Source: Methylobacter sp. S3L5C (lineage in GTDB: Bacteria > Pseudomonadota > Gammaproteobacteria > Methylococcales > Methylomonadaceae). From it: a stretch of DNA of 64,000 nucleotides. A model generated the notes under the pieces. It saw only the letters and a program-made list of their open reading frames with translations. It did no database searches and had not been told where the DNA came from. Shown here in pieces: positions 45,362 through 54,962 of the stretch. The DNA lies in assembly GCF_022788635.1 (NCBI RefSeq), contig NZ_CP076024.1, positions 1,054,001 to 1,118,000 on the forward strand. The letters run 5' to 3'. Numbering within the stretch: the stretch's first letter is position 1; each line of letters starts with the position of its first letter. A program made the translations under genes and the position numbers.

Positions 45362-45950
45362 TAAATTGATGTTTATTTTGACCTCTTTTTGTCTCTTGTG
45401 TATCTTCCTTATTATCGTTGAGTGGCTCTATGCCGAGCAGTCACAAAAACAGATCCTGACGTCATCAAATCCAACAGAAATAAAAATAGCCAGCGATGAA
45501 ATGCCTAACATAGAGCTTACCAGGCAGTCCGAGGAAAGTTATGCTGATCTGATTGCCAGACCCTTATTTATTAAAGGCAGAAAACCCATAGACGAGCCCA
45601 GTCCTGAAGAAATCCAAAATATGGCTGTAGCCAATATCTTTGATTGGCAAGTTAACGGAATTTATACAACAAAAAAAGGCCTGTCTGCTCTGTTCAGTCG
45701 CTCTAAATCCAAAGTTGCCAAAGATAATCATCGAAGGGTTCTCATCGGCGGTGATCTTGATGGTTGGAGGCTGACAGAAATCCACTCGGACAAAGTCATA
45801 CTTAATCAAGGTAATGAGCAGAAAGAATTATTGCTCAGAAAACCAAAGTTAAAAGATTTATCCAAAAAACCCAATCAACCCAATGCTACTCAACCAGAAG
45901 ATAGTCAACCACAGCCCGCAGAAGGCGAACTTGAGAATACAAATGAATAA
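45354..45950 (+). CDS. GspC/GspN-like T2SS inner-membrane protein
   Basis: Protein of 198 residues with one N-terminal helix (about 5-27), then a periplasmic homology-region-like segment (YADLIARPLFIKGRKP and WQVNGIYTTKKG...RVLIGGDLDGWRLTEI) like that of GspC/PulC or GspN, which contacts the secretin. The C-terminal about 35 residues are proline- and glutamine-rich (KKPNQPNATQPEDSQPQPAE). There is no PDZ domain, so it is shorter than classical GspC. Its place between gspM and gspD is typical of operons with a C/N-like gene there. Whether to call it C or N is not decidable from sequence alone. Confidence 0.72.
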   Translation: MNNKLMFILTSFCLLCIFLIIVEWLYAEQSQKQILTSSNPTEIKIASDEMPNIELTRQSEESYADLIARPLFIKGRKPIDEPSPEEIQNMAVANIFDWQVNGIYTTKKGLSALFSRSKSKVAKDNHRRVLIGGDLDGWRLTEIHSDKVILNQGNEQKELLLRKPKLKDLSKKPNQPNATQPEDSQPQPAEGELENTNE

Positions 45951-48228
45951 TTTTAACAAAATAACAACAGCATCCTGCTTTCTGGTTATGGGTTTATCGC
46001 TGGCCAGCTGTGAGTTATTAGGCCCTAAACAAGTCGCCAAACTACCGTTAAATCCGGTAAAAAAAGAGCAGCCGGGTGTCGTTTTTCACCAATTGCAAAA
46101 CAAACCACCCGCTAGTGCATCAGCCAAATTAACCAGCGAACTGTATCCGGGGACAGATAATTTTGTATCCACCACTCCGCAACAAAACAGAAAAACCAGT
46201 ACAACAGGCACAGGCTCTTACAGTCTAAATTTTGACGAAGCGGACCTTGGTGAAGTAGCAAAAGTTATTCTGGGCGATATACTTGGACAAAATTATGTAT
46301 TAAGCCCGAAGGTTGCGGGCAAAGTCACCTTGCAAACCACTGAGCCCTTAACTAAAGAAGAATTGCTACCTACCCTGGAAATGGTTCTGCGGATGAATAA
46401 TGCTGCCTTGGTTAAAGATAGCAAAATTTATCATATTGAACCGGCCACAGAAGCTTTATTTATTTCTGATCTAAATAGCCGTTCGGGCTATCAAACCCGG
46501 GTTATACCGGTAAGAAATGTAGCGGTTCAGGATATTGCCGATATCATGAAACCTCTGGTACATGAAAAAACCATATTGAATGTTGATGGCCCCCGCAATA
46601 TTCTGGTGGCTTCCGGGACGGCCGATGAAATGGCCAGGGTAATGGATCTGGTCAGCACTTTTGATATTGATGTGTTAAAGGGGCGTTCATTTGGGTTATT
46701 CACCTTGGCCCATGTTGATCCTGACACCATCATTGAAGAACTGGAAAGTGTTTTTTATCAAAAAAGTAAAGAGGGTAAATCAGGAGAGTCGACCTTCTTT
46801 CAGTTTATACCGATAGAGCGCTTAAATGCCGTTTTAGCAGTTACTCATCAGGCACACTATCTCAATGATATTGAAAGCTGGATATTCAGGCTGGATAAAG
46901 CCAATACAGCGAGTGGCGGTGGTGTTAATGTCTATAAAGTCCAGCATGTCGATGCGGAAGAATTATCAGATACCTTAAATGCAATTTTCACTGGTGAGGC
47001 AAAAAAAACCAAATCTGCCAAGGTTGCGCCTGGGGAAACAGCCTCGACCATGTCTAATCGGGATCCGACCAATACAGGCAGTAGCTCCTCCAGTTCCGGT
47101 AGTTCGATGTCCAGCAATCTGGGAACCTTCGCCTTGAATGAGCTTGATGAAAAATTAACGGCAGATAATGCACCATCCGATAATTTAGGAGCCTTCGCCT
47201 TAGGCGGGTCTAATGATAAATCATCGGCAAGCGGTGGCGGGGCTGGAGATATTAAAGTATCCAACGTCGGCAAGGTAAAAATAATTGCTGATGAACCCAA
47301 TAATTCAATCATTATTGTTGCTACTGCACAGGACTACGAAATCATATTGCCCGTTATTAACCAGTTAGATGTGATGCCATTGCAAGTCTTGATTGATGCG
47401 ACAGTAGTACAGGTTAAATTGACCAATAAATTGGAATATGGCATTTCCTGGTATTTATCTCAGGGAAATAGCCAGACCCTCATCAACAGTGCAGTAGGAC
47501 TGGCAGGGGCGTCTGCTGCGGCAGTTGCAACCAGTGGGCTTAGCACTTTTTATAATGCGGGCTCGGTGAAGGCGCTTTTAAGGGCAGAAGCCAGTTTAGA
47601 TAATATCAATGTAATTTCTTCTCCCTCATTAATGGTGTTAAATAATCAGAAAGCAAAAATAAATGTGGGCGATCAAGTACCCATATCAACCGGCAGCACA
47701 CAGGTTCCTATTGCTGGAGGTTCTACCGGTGCGAGTATTGCGCAATCCAATTCAATTCAGTATAAAGATACCGGTGTTACGCTGGATGTAACCCCCAGAG
47801 TCAATGCAAACGGCCTGGTTATTATGAAACTTAAACAAGTTGTTAGTAGTGTCGTGCCAGTTACCGATCCAACGTCCACTCAAGCCAGTTCACCCACCAT
47901 CAATAAAAAAGAAATCGACAGTTCCGTGGCGGTTCATGATGGCGAAACGATAGTATTAGGTGGCTTAATTTCTGATGATGTTAGCGACAATAAAAACGGG
48001 GTGCCTTTTTTATATAACTTGCCGGTAATAGGCTCATTATTTGGCGGTACAAAAAAATCCGATGTCAAAACAGAGTTGGTTATCTTGATTACGCCAAGAG
48101 TAGTAAAAAGCAAGCAAGACTCCCGGATGATCTCTAATGAATTTAAACGTAAATTAACCGGGATTTATCAGGAAGAAGTATCGCAAGATCCGACAACCTT
48201 AGGTGAACCACAAAAAATCTTTCATTAA
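45943..48228 (+). CDS. gspD: Type II secretion secretin GspD
   Basis: Outer-membrane secretin channel of about 761 residues from ATG 45943. The N-terminus MNNFNKITTASCFLVMGLSL followed by ASC is a lipoprotein signal with the acylated Cys at 23, so it may be self-piloting. N0 (SLNFDEADLGEVAKVILGDI) and N1-N3 domains lead to a Gly/Ser-rich linker (NTGSSSSSSGSSMSS, about 385-400). Then comes the secretin core (LNNQKAKINVGDQVPISTGS, KDTGVTLDVTPRVN, DGETIVLGGLISDD) and the C-terminal ELVILITPRVV strand. The longer frame from 45883 lies in the preceding gene. A hairpin that could terminate transcription follows. Confidence 0.95.
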   Translation: MNNFNKITTASCFLVMGLSLASCELLGPKQVAKLPLNPVKKEQPGVVFHQLQNKPPASASAKLTSELYPGTDNFVSTTPQQNRKTSTTGTGSYSLNFDEADLGEVAKVILGDILGQNYVLSPKVAGKVTLQTTEPLTKEELLPTLEMVLRMNNAALVKDSKIYHIEPATEALFISDLNSRSGYQTRVIPVRNVAVQDIADIMKPLVHEKTILNVDGPRNILVASGTADEMARVMDLVSTFDIDVLKGRSFGLFTLAHVDPDTIIEELESVFYQKSKEGKSGESTFFQFIPIERLNAVLAVTHQAHYLNDIESWIFRLDKANTASGGGVNVYKVQHVDAEELSDTLNAIFTGEAKKTKSAKVAPGETASTMSNRDPTNTGSSSSSSGSSMSSNLGTFALNELDEKLTADNAPSDNLGAFALGGSNDKSSASGGGAGDIKVSNVGKVKIIADEPNNSIIIVATAQDYEIILPVINQLDVMPLQVLIDATVVQVKLTNKLEYGISWYLSQGNSQTLINSAVGLAGASAAAVATSGLSTFYNAGSVKALLRAEASLDNINVISSPSLMVLNNQKAKINVGDQVPISTGSTQVPIAGGSTGASIAQSNSIQYKDTGVTLDVTPRVNANGLVIMKLKQVVSSVVPVTDPTSTQASSPTINKKEIDSSVAVHDGETIVLGGLISDDVSDNKNGVPFLYNLPVIGSLFGGTKKSDVKTELVILITPRVVKSKQDSRMISNEFKRKLTGIYQEEVSQDPTTLGEPQKIFH

Positions 48229-48241
48229 TTACTCAGGTAGC

Positions 48242-48276
48242 CGTGTGATGGGCAAATAAGCATTGCCCGTCACACG
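48242..48276. terminator. Bidirectional hairpin between gspD and rpiA
   Basis: CGTGTGATGGGCAA and TTGCCCGTCACACG pair over 14 positions with one wobble around ATAAGCA. It lies between convergent gspD and rpiA. The T-runs are weak. Confidence 0.7.
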
Positions 48277-48286
48277 TCAAAACTAA

Positions 48287-48940
48287 TTACTGCGTAATAA
48301 CTTCATTGCCTTTGCCGATTAACACGACATCAGCAGGGCGCAGCGCAAAAAGACCGTTGGTAACAACGCCGGTAATATTGTTGATGATCTGTTCCAGCTT
48401 GATTGGATCTAAAATAGTCAGATTATGAACATCAAGAATAACGTTGTGGTTGTCGGTAATAAAATTTTCCCGCCATACGGGTTGGCCACCCAATTTAACC
48501 AACTCTCTGGCAACATAACTTCTTGCCATGGGAATCACTTCAACCGGTAAGGAAAATGCACCCAACACATCAACGCATTTAGTTTCGTCGACAATACAAA
48601 TAAACTGCTTGCTGGCTGCGGCAATAATTTTTTCACGGGTTAAAGCGCCACCGCCACCTTTAATCAAATGCTTGTGAGGACTCACTTCATCAGCGCCATC
48701 AATATAAACATCCAGCGTACCGACTGCATTCAAGTCAAATACCGGAATACCGACTTTTTTTAATTGTGCAGTACTGACTTCAGAACTGGAGACGGCACCC
48801 TCAATATCGGCTCTAAAATCGGCCAAAAAATCGATGAAATGTTTTACTGTAGAGCCTGTACCTACACCGATAATGGCAACATCTTTAATGTAATGCAAAG
48901 CAGCTTGAGCCACTTTTTGTTTTAATTCGTCTTGGGTCAT
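48287..48940 (-). CDS. rpiA: Ribose-5-phosphate isomerase A
   Basis: Interconverts ribose-5-phosphate and ribulose-5-phosphate in the pentose phosphate or ribulose monophosphate route. 217 residues. The motifs [31 protein letters not shown] (catalytic Asp, Lys and Glu region) and the REKIIAAAS helix are intact, as is the GVVTNGLFA end. The frame continues upstream to 49102, but the start [18 protein letters not shown] at 48940 matches the family. It is convergent with gspD and divergent from ilvA with 77 bp between starts. Confidence 0.96.
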   Translation of the reverse strand: MTQDELKQKVAQAALHYIKDVAIIGVGTGSTVKHFIDFLADFRADIEGAVSSSEVSTAQLKKVGIPVFDLNAVGTLDVYIDGADEVSPHKHLIKGGGGALTREKIIAAASKQFICIVDETKCVDVLGAFSLPVEVIPMARSYVARELVKLGGQPVWRENFITDNHNVILDVHNLTILDPIKLEQIINNITGVVTNGLFALRPADVVLIGKGNEVITQ

Positions 48941-49017
48941 GGTGCGCTTCCGTAATAAAGTAAATGGTGTGCGATAATACCGCAGAACCAGATATTCTTC
49001 AGCCGATTTTTTAATAA

Positions 49018-50541
49018 ATGCCCCCAAACTACATAGAAAAAATCTTACGCGCCAAAGTTTACGATGTTGCCATAGAAACACCTCTGGATTTTGCCCCTTC
49101 ACTGTCAGAGCGCCTAGTAAACCGCATTTTTTTAAAACGGGAAGATTTACAATCGGTATTTTCGTTTAAATTACGTGGTGCTTATAACAAAATATCCATG
49201 CTGGATGAGGCTTCCAGAGCTAAAGGTGTAATTGCCGCTTCTGCCGGAAATCATGCTCAAGGCGTGGCATTGGCTGCAAAAAAACTGGCGATTAAAGCCC
49301 TGATCGTAATGCCGACCACAACGCCGGAAATCAAGATAAAATCTGTTATGGCAATGGGTGCCGACATCATTTTATTCGGTGATTCGTACAGCGAAACCTA
49401 TACCTATGCACTGGAATTGTCGACACAAAACGGGATGGTGTTTATTCATCCCTTTGATGATCCGGATATTATTGCCGGGCAAGGTACCGTTGCAATGGAA
49501 ATACTAAGGCAACATCCCGGTGATTTACACGCTATTTTTGTACCGGTTGGTGGGGGTGGATTAATCGCCGGTATTGCCGTCTATGTAAAGTTTGTACGTC
49601 CCGATATAAAAATCATTGGTGTTGAGCCGTATGATGCCGATTGTCTCAATCGTGCCTTAAAAGCCAACAGCCGCGTCATTATTGATCAGGTTGGCTTATT
49701 TGCCGATGGCGTCGCCGTTAAACAAGTGGGTGCAGAACCTTTTCGACTGGCGCAAAGCTTTGTTGATGAAGTCATTACCGTTAATACCGATGAAATATGT
49801 GCCGCCATTAAAGATATTTTTGATGACACCCGTTCGATAGCAGAACCTGCCGGTGCGCTGGCTATCGCAGGCTTAAAGAAATATATTGAGCGCGAACAAC
49901 TAACCGGACAAAACTTGATTGCTATCGACAGTGGCGCCAATATCAACTTTGACCGTTTACGCTATGTAGCCGAACGAGCGCAAGTCGGCGAACACCGGGA
50001 AATTTTGCTGGCAGTCAGTATTCCTGAAGTTCCGGGCAGTTTCTTGGCATTTTGTAAATTATTAGGTGGTCGCAGTATTACCGAATTCAATTACCGCTAT
50101 TTTGACGCTAGCATGGCGCGGATTTTTGTCGGCATTTCCAGCAGTGGCCTTGAATCAGATCGTGCGACCGTCATCGGGCAATTACAGCAACAAGGCTTTC
50201 AAGTCACCGACATGACGGCCAATGAACTGGCCAAGGAACATAGCCGTTATATGGTAGGTGGACACGCCCCCCCTGAACTTAACGAACTGGTCTATAGCAT
50301 CCAGTTTTCTGAACGACCTGATGCTTTATTAAAATTTTTAACCCAGCTTGGTGGACGCTGGAATATCAGTTTGTTCCATTATCGCAATCATGGCGCGGCT
50401 TTTGGCAAAGTGTTAATGGGTATACAAACAAGCCATGCAGAACAACAAGCCTTTCAACATTGCCTTGATGAACTGGATTTCACCTACAGCGATGAAACAG
50501 AAAACCCGGCTTATCAATTATTTTTCGGCGGCATAAAGTAA
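49018..50541 (+). CDS. ilvA: Biosynthetic threonine dehydratase
   Basis: PLP enzyme that deaminates threonine to 2-oxobutanoate, the first step towards isoleucine. 507 residues. The PLP lysine motif [10 protein letters not shown] is at about 50-60, the glycine loop [11 protein letters not shown] binds the phosphate, and two ACT-like regulatory repeats occupy about 335-500 ([14 protein letters not shown] and [15 protein letters not shown]). The paired ACT repeats mark the biosynthetic, isoleucine-regulated form rather than the short catabolic enzyme. It is divergent from rpiA and followed by a 770-bp gap of repeats. Confidence 0.96.
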   Translation: MPPNYIEKILRAKVYDVAIETPLDFAPSLSERLVNRIFLKREDLQSVFSFKLRGAYNKISMLDEASRAKGVIAASAGNHAQGVALAAKKLAIKALIVMPTTTPEIKIKSVMAMGADIILFGDSYSETYTYALELSTQNGMVFIHPFDDPDIIAGQGTVAMEILRQHPGDLHAIFVPVGGGGLIAGIAVYVKFVRPDIKIIGVEPYDADCLNRALKANSRVIIDQVGLFADGVAVKQVGAEPFRLAQSFVDEVITVNTDEICAAIKDIFDDTRSIAEPAGALAIAGLKKYIEREQLTGQNLIAIDSGANINFDRLRYVAERAQVGEHREILLAVSIPEVPGSFLAFCKLLGGRSITEFNYRYFDASMARIFVGISSSGLESDRATVIGQLQQQGFQVTDMTANELAKEHSRYMVGGHAPPELNELVYSIQFSERPDALLKFLTQLGGRWNISLFHYRNHGAAFGKVLMGIQTSHAEQQAFQHCLDELDFTYSDETENPAYQLFFGGIK

Positions 50542-50564
50542 TATCCATGAATTAATAAATCCAA

Positions 50565-50718
50565 CTAGCGCAGAATTATTATTTATTTACAACGACTACA
50601 AGCATGCAAGAGGCAGTTACCAAGGCGGAAAGATAGGCACGTAACTGGTATTTTGAAAGCACAGTAAATGCATAACAAGACCGGCAAGGCAGGTGTATTA
50701 ATTCCTGGAGATCACCTT
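50565..50718 (+). repeat. Dispersed repeat, copy A
   Basis: It shares TTATTTACAACGAC, AGGCGG-AAA-ATAGG, CGTAACTGG, GCAGTAAATG-type and AAGACCGGCAAGGC landmarks with copy B, in the same order. This is the most diverged copy; its hairpin arms are degraded. Confidence 0.62.
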
Positions 50719-51097
50719 ATTTAAGAAAATCATCCAACATAATATCTGCATTTACAATTAACGTAAAATTAATAGATTAAGTTTTTATATAATTTTTTTA
50801 TATTTTTTTACTGTTTTAACTAATTGTTTATAAATGGCTTTTATTTATATGTACTACGCCTGACTATAAAGAGTCCTTGCTTTACTTCAGTTAATGCATA
50901 AGATGTAAGCTGCATCACTAGTTTTACGTAGGTCTGTTCTTACTTTTGTGTTCTCAACGTTCGCAATTAAAGCGTTTGCCAATTGCAGTATTTATTCCTA
51001 TTTTAGCTACGTTACTTCAGTAGGCTCTGAAGAGCTATAGTGAAGAGAGTGAATCGGATATTATCAACAGTTTTTTAAACGAGAATGACTATACCCA

Positions 51098-51258
51098 AGT
51101 GGTGCTGAATTTTTGTTTATTTACAACGACTGCAAATACTTAGAAGTAGTTGACGAGGCGGGAAAATAGGTGCGTAGCTGACTACGTAATTTTTTGATAC
51201 CGCAGTCAATGAATAAAAAGACCGGCAAGCCGGGTATATTATTCGCAAGAAATTACCC
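51098..51258 (+). repeat. Dispersed repeat, copy B
   Basis: Landmarks are GTTTATTTACAACGAC, GGCGGGAAAATAGG, GTAGCTGACTACGTAA, AATAAAAAGACCGGC-AAG-CCGGG and TATTATTCGCAAGAAAT. On the minus strand CCGGC-TT-GCCGG is followed by TCTTTTT, a terminator-like unit shared with copy C. Confidence 0.68.
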
Positions 51259-51313
51259 AAGTCTTTTCTTGTCCATTATTCGACTAATCACTGAGATTTC
51301 CTCTCGTTTCAAT

Positions 51314-54300
51314 ATGAATGCGCTAAAGACTTTTCCTAAACCATTTAAATTGCTTGTTTTTATATTGATTCCGATGTTGGCCGGGATCATAAAATGGCAA
51401 GTACCGTCATATTTACCCGAAGGCAGCTGGGTATTTTTCTACGCAGCCGTGTTTTTTTGCTCTTCATTGAGTGGCTTTATTGGTGGTTTAATTGCAATCG
51501 TAGTATCGATTACAATCAATGCCTACTTCTTTATTGCACCGATATTTTCGCTGCAAATCACCGATGAACGCATGGTTTTCTCGACAGTCTCTTTTATGAT
51601 TTTGAGCCTGATCGTCAGTGTAGTATTTGAGAAATTATACCGTTCGAGGATAAGACTAAAACATTTAAGTTCACTTCAATTAGATGACACTCAACATCGC
51701 TTGACATTAGCTCTGTCGGCTGCCAATGCGGGCCTTTGGGAATGGAATACACAAACCCATAAACATGAATGGACCAACAGCATTTGGGAATTATTTGGCC
51801 TGGATCCGAACAATCAAGCTGCCAGCTACGAACTCTGGCGTAGCATCGTTCATCCGGCAGATATAACTGCTGCTGAGTTGATACTAAATAAAGCCATTAA
51901 AAACCCTGATGACTTTAGTTTTGAGTGGCGATTGGCATTACCTGTACCAGGCAATGAGCGCTGGTTAATGACTCGTGGTCAGCCAGACTATAACAGCAAA
52001 GGCGAACTACAACTATTCCGTGGCCTGATCATCGACATTAGCGATCGTAAGTTAATCGAAAAACAGCTACTTGATAACCAACAGCGACTTAACTTTGCTT
52101 TAGAAACGCTCAAAGCCGGAGCTTGGGAACTAAACCTGATTAATAAAACAACCTTCCGGACACTTCAACACGACCAGATTTTTGGCTATAACACCTTGCA
52201 GCCAAAATGGGATTATGGGACTTTACTCAGTCATGTACTGCCTGAGGATCGTCCGATAGTAAAAAAATGCTTCACTGAAGCTCAAACTAATCATAGCAAT
52301 TGGGATATAGAATGTCGTATTTGCCACGCTGACGGATCAATCCACTGGATTTCGGTTTTGGGTCGCCACAAGTTCGATAAATCAGGACATCCGTGCACTA
52401 TAAGCGGTATGGTTCAGGACATTACCGCACGTAAACAAGCAGATGACCTTCGTAATTTACAAGCGGCAGCTTTGGAAGCTGCTGCCAATGCCATCATGAT
52501 TACCGACCCCGAAAGTGTTATCGAATGGGTCAATCCGGCATTTATAGCGATGACAGGATACACATCGCTCGAAGCGATTGGTAAAAAACCTGCAGACTTG
52601 ATTAATTCGGGTAAACAAGATCCTTCTGTCTACATTGATCTTTGGCAAACGGCCAACAGCGGTCAAATATGGCATGGTGAACTCATCAACCGTCGCAAAG
52701 ATAATTCACTGTATGTGGAAGAGCTGACTAACACACCCGTCATCAATGATCAGGGTGAGGTTCAACATATTATTTCAATTCAGCAAGACATTACTGATCG
52801 AAAAAAGCAGGAAGAAGAGTTACTTCAATACCGTGATCATCTTGAAAAGCTGGTTAACAACCGTACCGAAGAACTTAACGAGGCACGCAAGCAAGCCGAA
52901 CATTTGTCTCAGGTAAAAAGTAACTTTCTCGCAAACATGAGTCACGAAATTCGCACACCCATGAACGCCGTATTGGGCTTCAGTTATCTGTTGGAGCAGC
53001 AATCGATAAGTCAGGATGCCCGCAATTTGGTGCGCAAAATTAATGGTGCAGGCCAGTCATTATTAATAATCATCAATGATATTCTCGATTTTTCCAAAAT
53101 TGAAGCAGGGAGATTGGAGGTTAAAAAGGTACCCTTTCTATTATTGGATCTTCTTGATAATTTAACCGTACTGATGTCGACCTTGGCTAACAACAAAGAT
53201 CTGGAACTAAAAATTTTGCCACCTATTGATGTAAATTCATTAATCGGTGATGGGTTACGTATACAGCAAGTTTTGGTTAATTTACTCAGTAATGCAATCA
53301 AATTCACTGATCTAGGCGGGGTGGTATTACGCGTGACTATTGAAGCAGAGTTGGATGAGCAAATCAAACTGCGTTTTGTGGTAAAGGATACCGGTATCGG
53401 TATCTCCCTTGATCAGCAAAAACATCTGTTTTCTGCATTCACTCAGGCTGACAGCAGCATTAACCGCCGTTTTGGCGGCACCGGCCTTGGTTTAACCATT
53501 AGTCAAAAATTGGTAAATCTAATGGGTAGTGAACTGCAGCTCAATAGTATTATTGGTGAAGGTAGCGAATTTTCGTTCGTGCTGCAACTACAGAGAAATA
53601 CTGAAATAGAGCATGCACCGTCCAAACTTACTAATCTTAATGTTCTGATTATTGATGATAACAGCATCGCTCGTGAAGCGCTGCTAACGACAGTCCGCAG
53701 CTTGGGATGGCATGCGGATGCAGTTGAATCAGGTCCACCTACGCTATTTCACATACAGGAGTATATTAATAGTCAAAGACCTTACGATTTAGTACTACTG
53801 GACTGGAAAATGTCGGGACTGGATAGTTTGGAAACAGCTCACGCCGTTCGTCAGATGATAAGCAATAAAAGTAATCAGCCAAATTATATCCCCATTATAT
53901 TGTTGGTTTCTGCCTATTCCCAAGAATCCCTCAAATCACTACCTGCTATTAGCCATATTAATGCACTATTAAGTAAACCGATTTCGCCATCCACACTTTA
54001 TAAAATCGCCTTGGACTTACTGAAAGACTCCGATATAAAAGCGCTGGAAGTACCTATAAAAATATCTGGCCAAAAAATTCCCGGTGTCAGGGTATTGGTG
54101 GTCGATGATAGTGAAATTAATCGTGAAGTAGTGAAAAGTATTCTTGAGGGGGAAGGTGCTTTGGTCAGTACGGCTAATGATGGCGAGGAAGCACTGCATT
54201 GGCTATCAAAGTATCCCCATAGTGTGGATATCGTCCTTATGGATATTCAAATGCCGCGTATGGATGGTTATGTTGCAACCCAAAAGATACGCCAGAATCC

Positions 54301-54481
54301 TGATTTTGCAGAGCTACCAGTTATAGCATTGACGGCAGGCGCTTTTGAGAGCCTGAAAAATGATGCATTGGCTGCGGGCATGAACGATTTTATAGCCAAG
54401 CCTTTCAACGTGCCGGAGTTAATGACACTGATTCAACATTGGACGAAATATCCCCAAATATTATCTAACGTAACTGAATAG
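51314..54481 (+). CDS. Membrane hybrid sensor histidine kinase (DUF4118-PAS-HisKA-HATPase-REC-REC)
   Basis: Sensor kinase of about 1055 residues. Four closely spaced helices at about 10-115 resemble the DUF4118/KdpD-type sensor region. Three PAS/PAC modules follow (about 120-245, 255-375, 380-495) and a coiled linker. The phosphoacceptor is in SNFLANMSHEIRTPMN (His about 544). ATP-binding motifs are LVNLLSNAIKF, DTGIGI and FGGTGLGL. Two receiver domains end the protein: the first (LIIDDNS, LVLLDWKMSG) and the second (VLVVDDSEINREVV, VLMDIQMPRMDG, IAKPFN), each with an acceptor Asp. The open frame extends to 51194 but those 40 residues are repeat copy B, so ATG 51314 is chosen although no good ribosome site precedes it. 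The signal sensed is unknown. Confidence 0.9.
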   Translation: MNALKTFPKPFKLLVFILIPMLAGIIKWQVPSYLPEGSWVFFYAAVFFCSSLSGFIGGLIAIVVSITINAYFFIAPIFSLQITDERMVFSTVSFMILSLIVSVVFEKLYRSRIRLKHLSSLQLDDTQHRLTLALSAANAGLWEWNTQTHKHEWTNSIWELFGLDPNNQAASYELWRSIVHPADITAAELILNKAIKNPDDFSFEWRLALPVPGNERWLMTRGQPDYNSKGELQLFRGLIIDISDRKLIEKQLLDNQQRLNFALETLKAGAWELNLINKTTFRTLQHDQIFGYNTLQPKWDYGTLLSHVLPEDRPIVKKCFTEAQTNHSNWDIECRICHADGSIHWISVLGRHKFDKSGHPCTISGMVQDITARKQADDLRNLQAAALEAAANAIMITDPESVIEWVNPAFIAMTGYTSLEAIGKKPADLINSGKQDPSVYIDLWQTANSGQIWHGELINRRKDNSLYVEELTNTPVINDQGEVQHIISIQQDITDRKKQEEELLQYRDHLEKLVNNRTEELNEARKQAEHLSQVKSNFLANMSHEIRTPMNAVLGFSYLLEQQSISQDARNLVRKINGAGQSLLIIINDILDFSKIEAGRLEVKKVPFLLLDLLDNLTVLMSTLANNKDLELKILPPIDVNSLIGDGLRIQQVLVNLLSNAIKFTDLGGVVLRVTIEAELDEQIKLRFVVKDTGIGISLDQQKHLFSAFTQADSSINRRFGGTGLGLTISQKLVNLMGSELQLNSIIGEGSEFSFVLQLQRNTEIEHAPSKLTNLNVLIIDDNSIAREALLTTVRSLGWHADAVESGPPTLFHIQEYINSQRPYDLVLLDWKMSGLDSLETAHAVRQMISNKSNQPNYIPIILLVSAYSQESLKSLPAISHINALLSKPISPSTLYKIALDLLKDSDIKALEVPIKISGQKIPGVRVLVVDDSEINREVVKSILEGEGALVSTANDGEEALHWLSKYPHSVDIVLMDIQMPRMDGYVATQKIRQNPDFAELPVIALTAGAFESLKNDALAAGMNDFIAKPFNVPELMTLIQHWTKYPQILSNVTE

Positions 54482-54517
54482 ACTACCGGTAAGACTGGAT
54501 CTTGATTTTCAGCCTAA

Positions 54518-54805
54518 TCAATATCCGCTGTCGTAAATCAAGCATTGAACCATTATGAAAAACGAGATGGTAGCTGCTTTGGCATTCCTGAATCAGCCCG
54601 AATTGTAGCACTCGCTGATGTATTTGACACATTGGCCATGCTCCGCCCTTACAAAGAACCTTGGGTGTTGGAAGCTATTTTTGCAACTATACGAGAGGGT
54701 TCCGGGAAGCACTTTGATCCAAGAGTCGTCAGTTGTTTTTTTGATATTCAAGCGGAAATCCTTGAGATTAAGGATGCATGGGCGCCACTTTATGGTGACA
54801 TTTAA
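54518..54805 (+). pseudogene. HD-GYP domain C-terminal fragment
   Basis: Between a stop at 54515 and TAA 54805 the frame reads NQALNHYEKRDGS, SARIVALADVFDTLAMLRPY and IREGSGKHFDPRVV, the C-terminal third of an HD-GYP cyclic-di-GMP phosphodiesterase. The HD pair and first half are missing, and about 10 residues after DGS (normally P-x-G-L-K-G-E-E-I) are reduced. It follows the hybrid kinase by 36 bp, so an RpfG-like response-regulator gene probably once stood here and lost most of its length. Confidence 0.75.
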
Positions 54806-54899
54806 TCTCGCACAGAGCGCCTCTGTCTGCTTGATGGTAATGATTAAAAGTAGAGAATATATATGTAATCCAATCTTCACGTTTTTAATTTTCCAAAGC

Positions 54900-54923
54900 G
54901 TGGCAGGATTTGCAATCCCGCCA
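54900..54923. terminator. Hairpin between HD-GYP relic and mpl
   Basis: GTGGCAGGATT and AATCCCGCCAC pair with one wobble around TGC, followed on the plus strand by TCTTATTTT. This kind of GGATTTGCAATCC palindrome recurs in many genomes. Here it lies between convergent units. Confidence 0.6.
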
Positions 54924-54962
54924 CTCTTATTTTCAAAGCGATGTTATTTAACAGTCACCGGG

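Larger units (their letters stand above)
50542..51313. other. Repeat-rich non-coding gap
   Basis: No gene is supported between ilvA and the sensor kinase. The gap holds two same-orientation copies of a dispersed repeat (50565-50718 and 51098-51258), separated by about 380 bp of AT-rich unique sequence. The promoter of the kinase gene must lie in or after the second copy. Confidence 0.6.

Noticed and set aside
48941-49102. Longer rpiA start
   Set aside because: Would overlap ilvA and adds residues absent from the RpiA family.
51194-51313. Extended start of the sensor kinase at 51194
   Set aside because: Those 40 codons are mostly dispersed repeat copy B; the membrane domain starts cleanly at ATG 51314.
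54593-54880. Minus-strand 95-residue frame opposite the HD-GYP fragment
   Set aside because: Composition and hydrophobicity look random; the plus strand explains the conserved residues.
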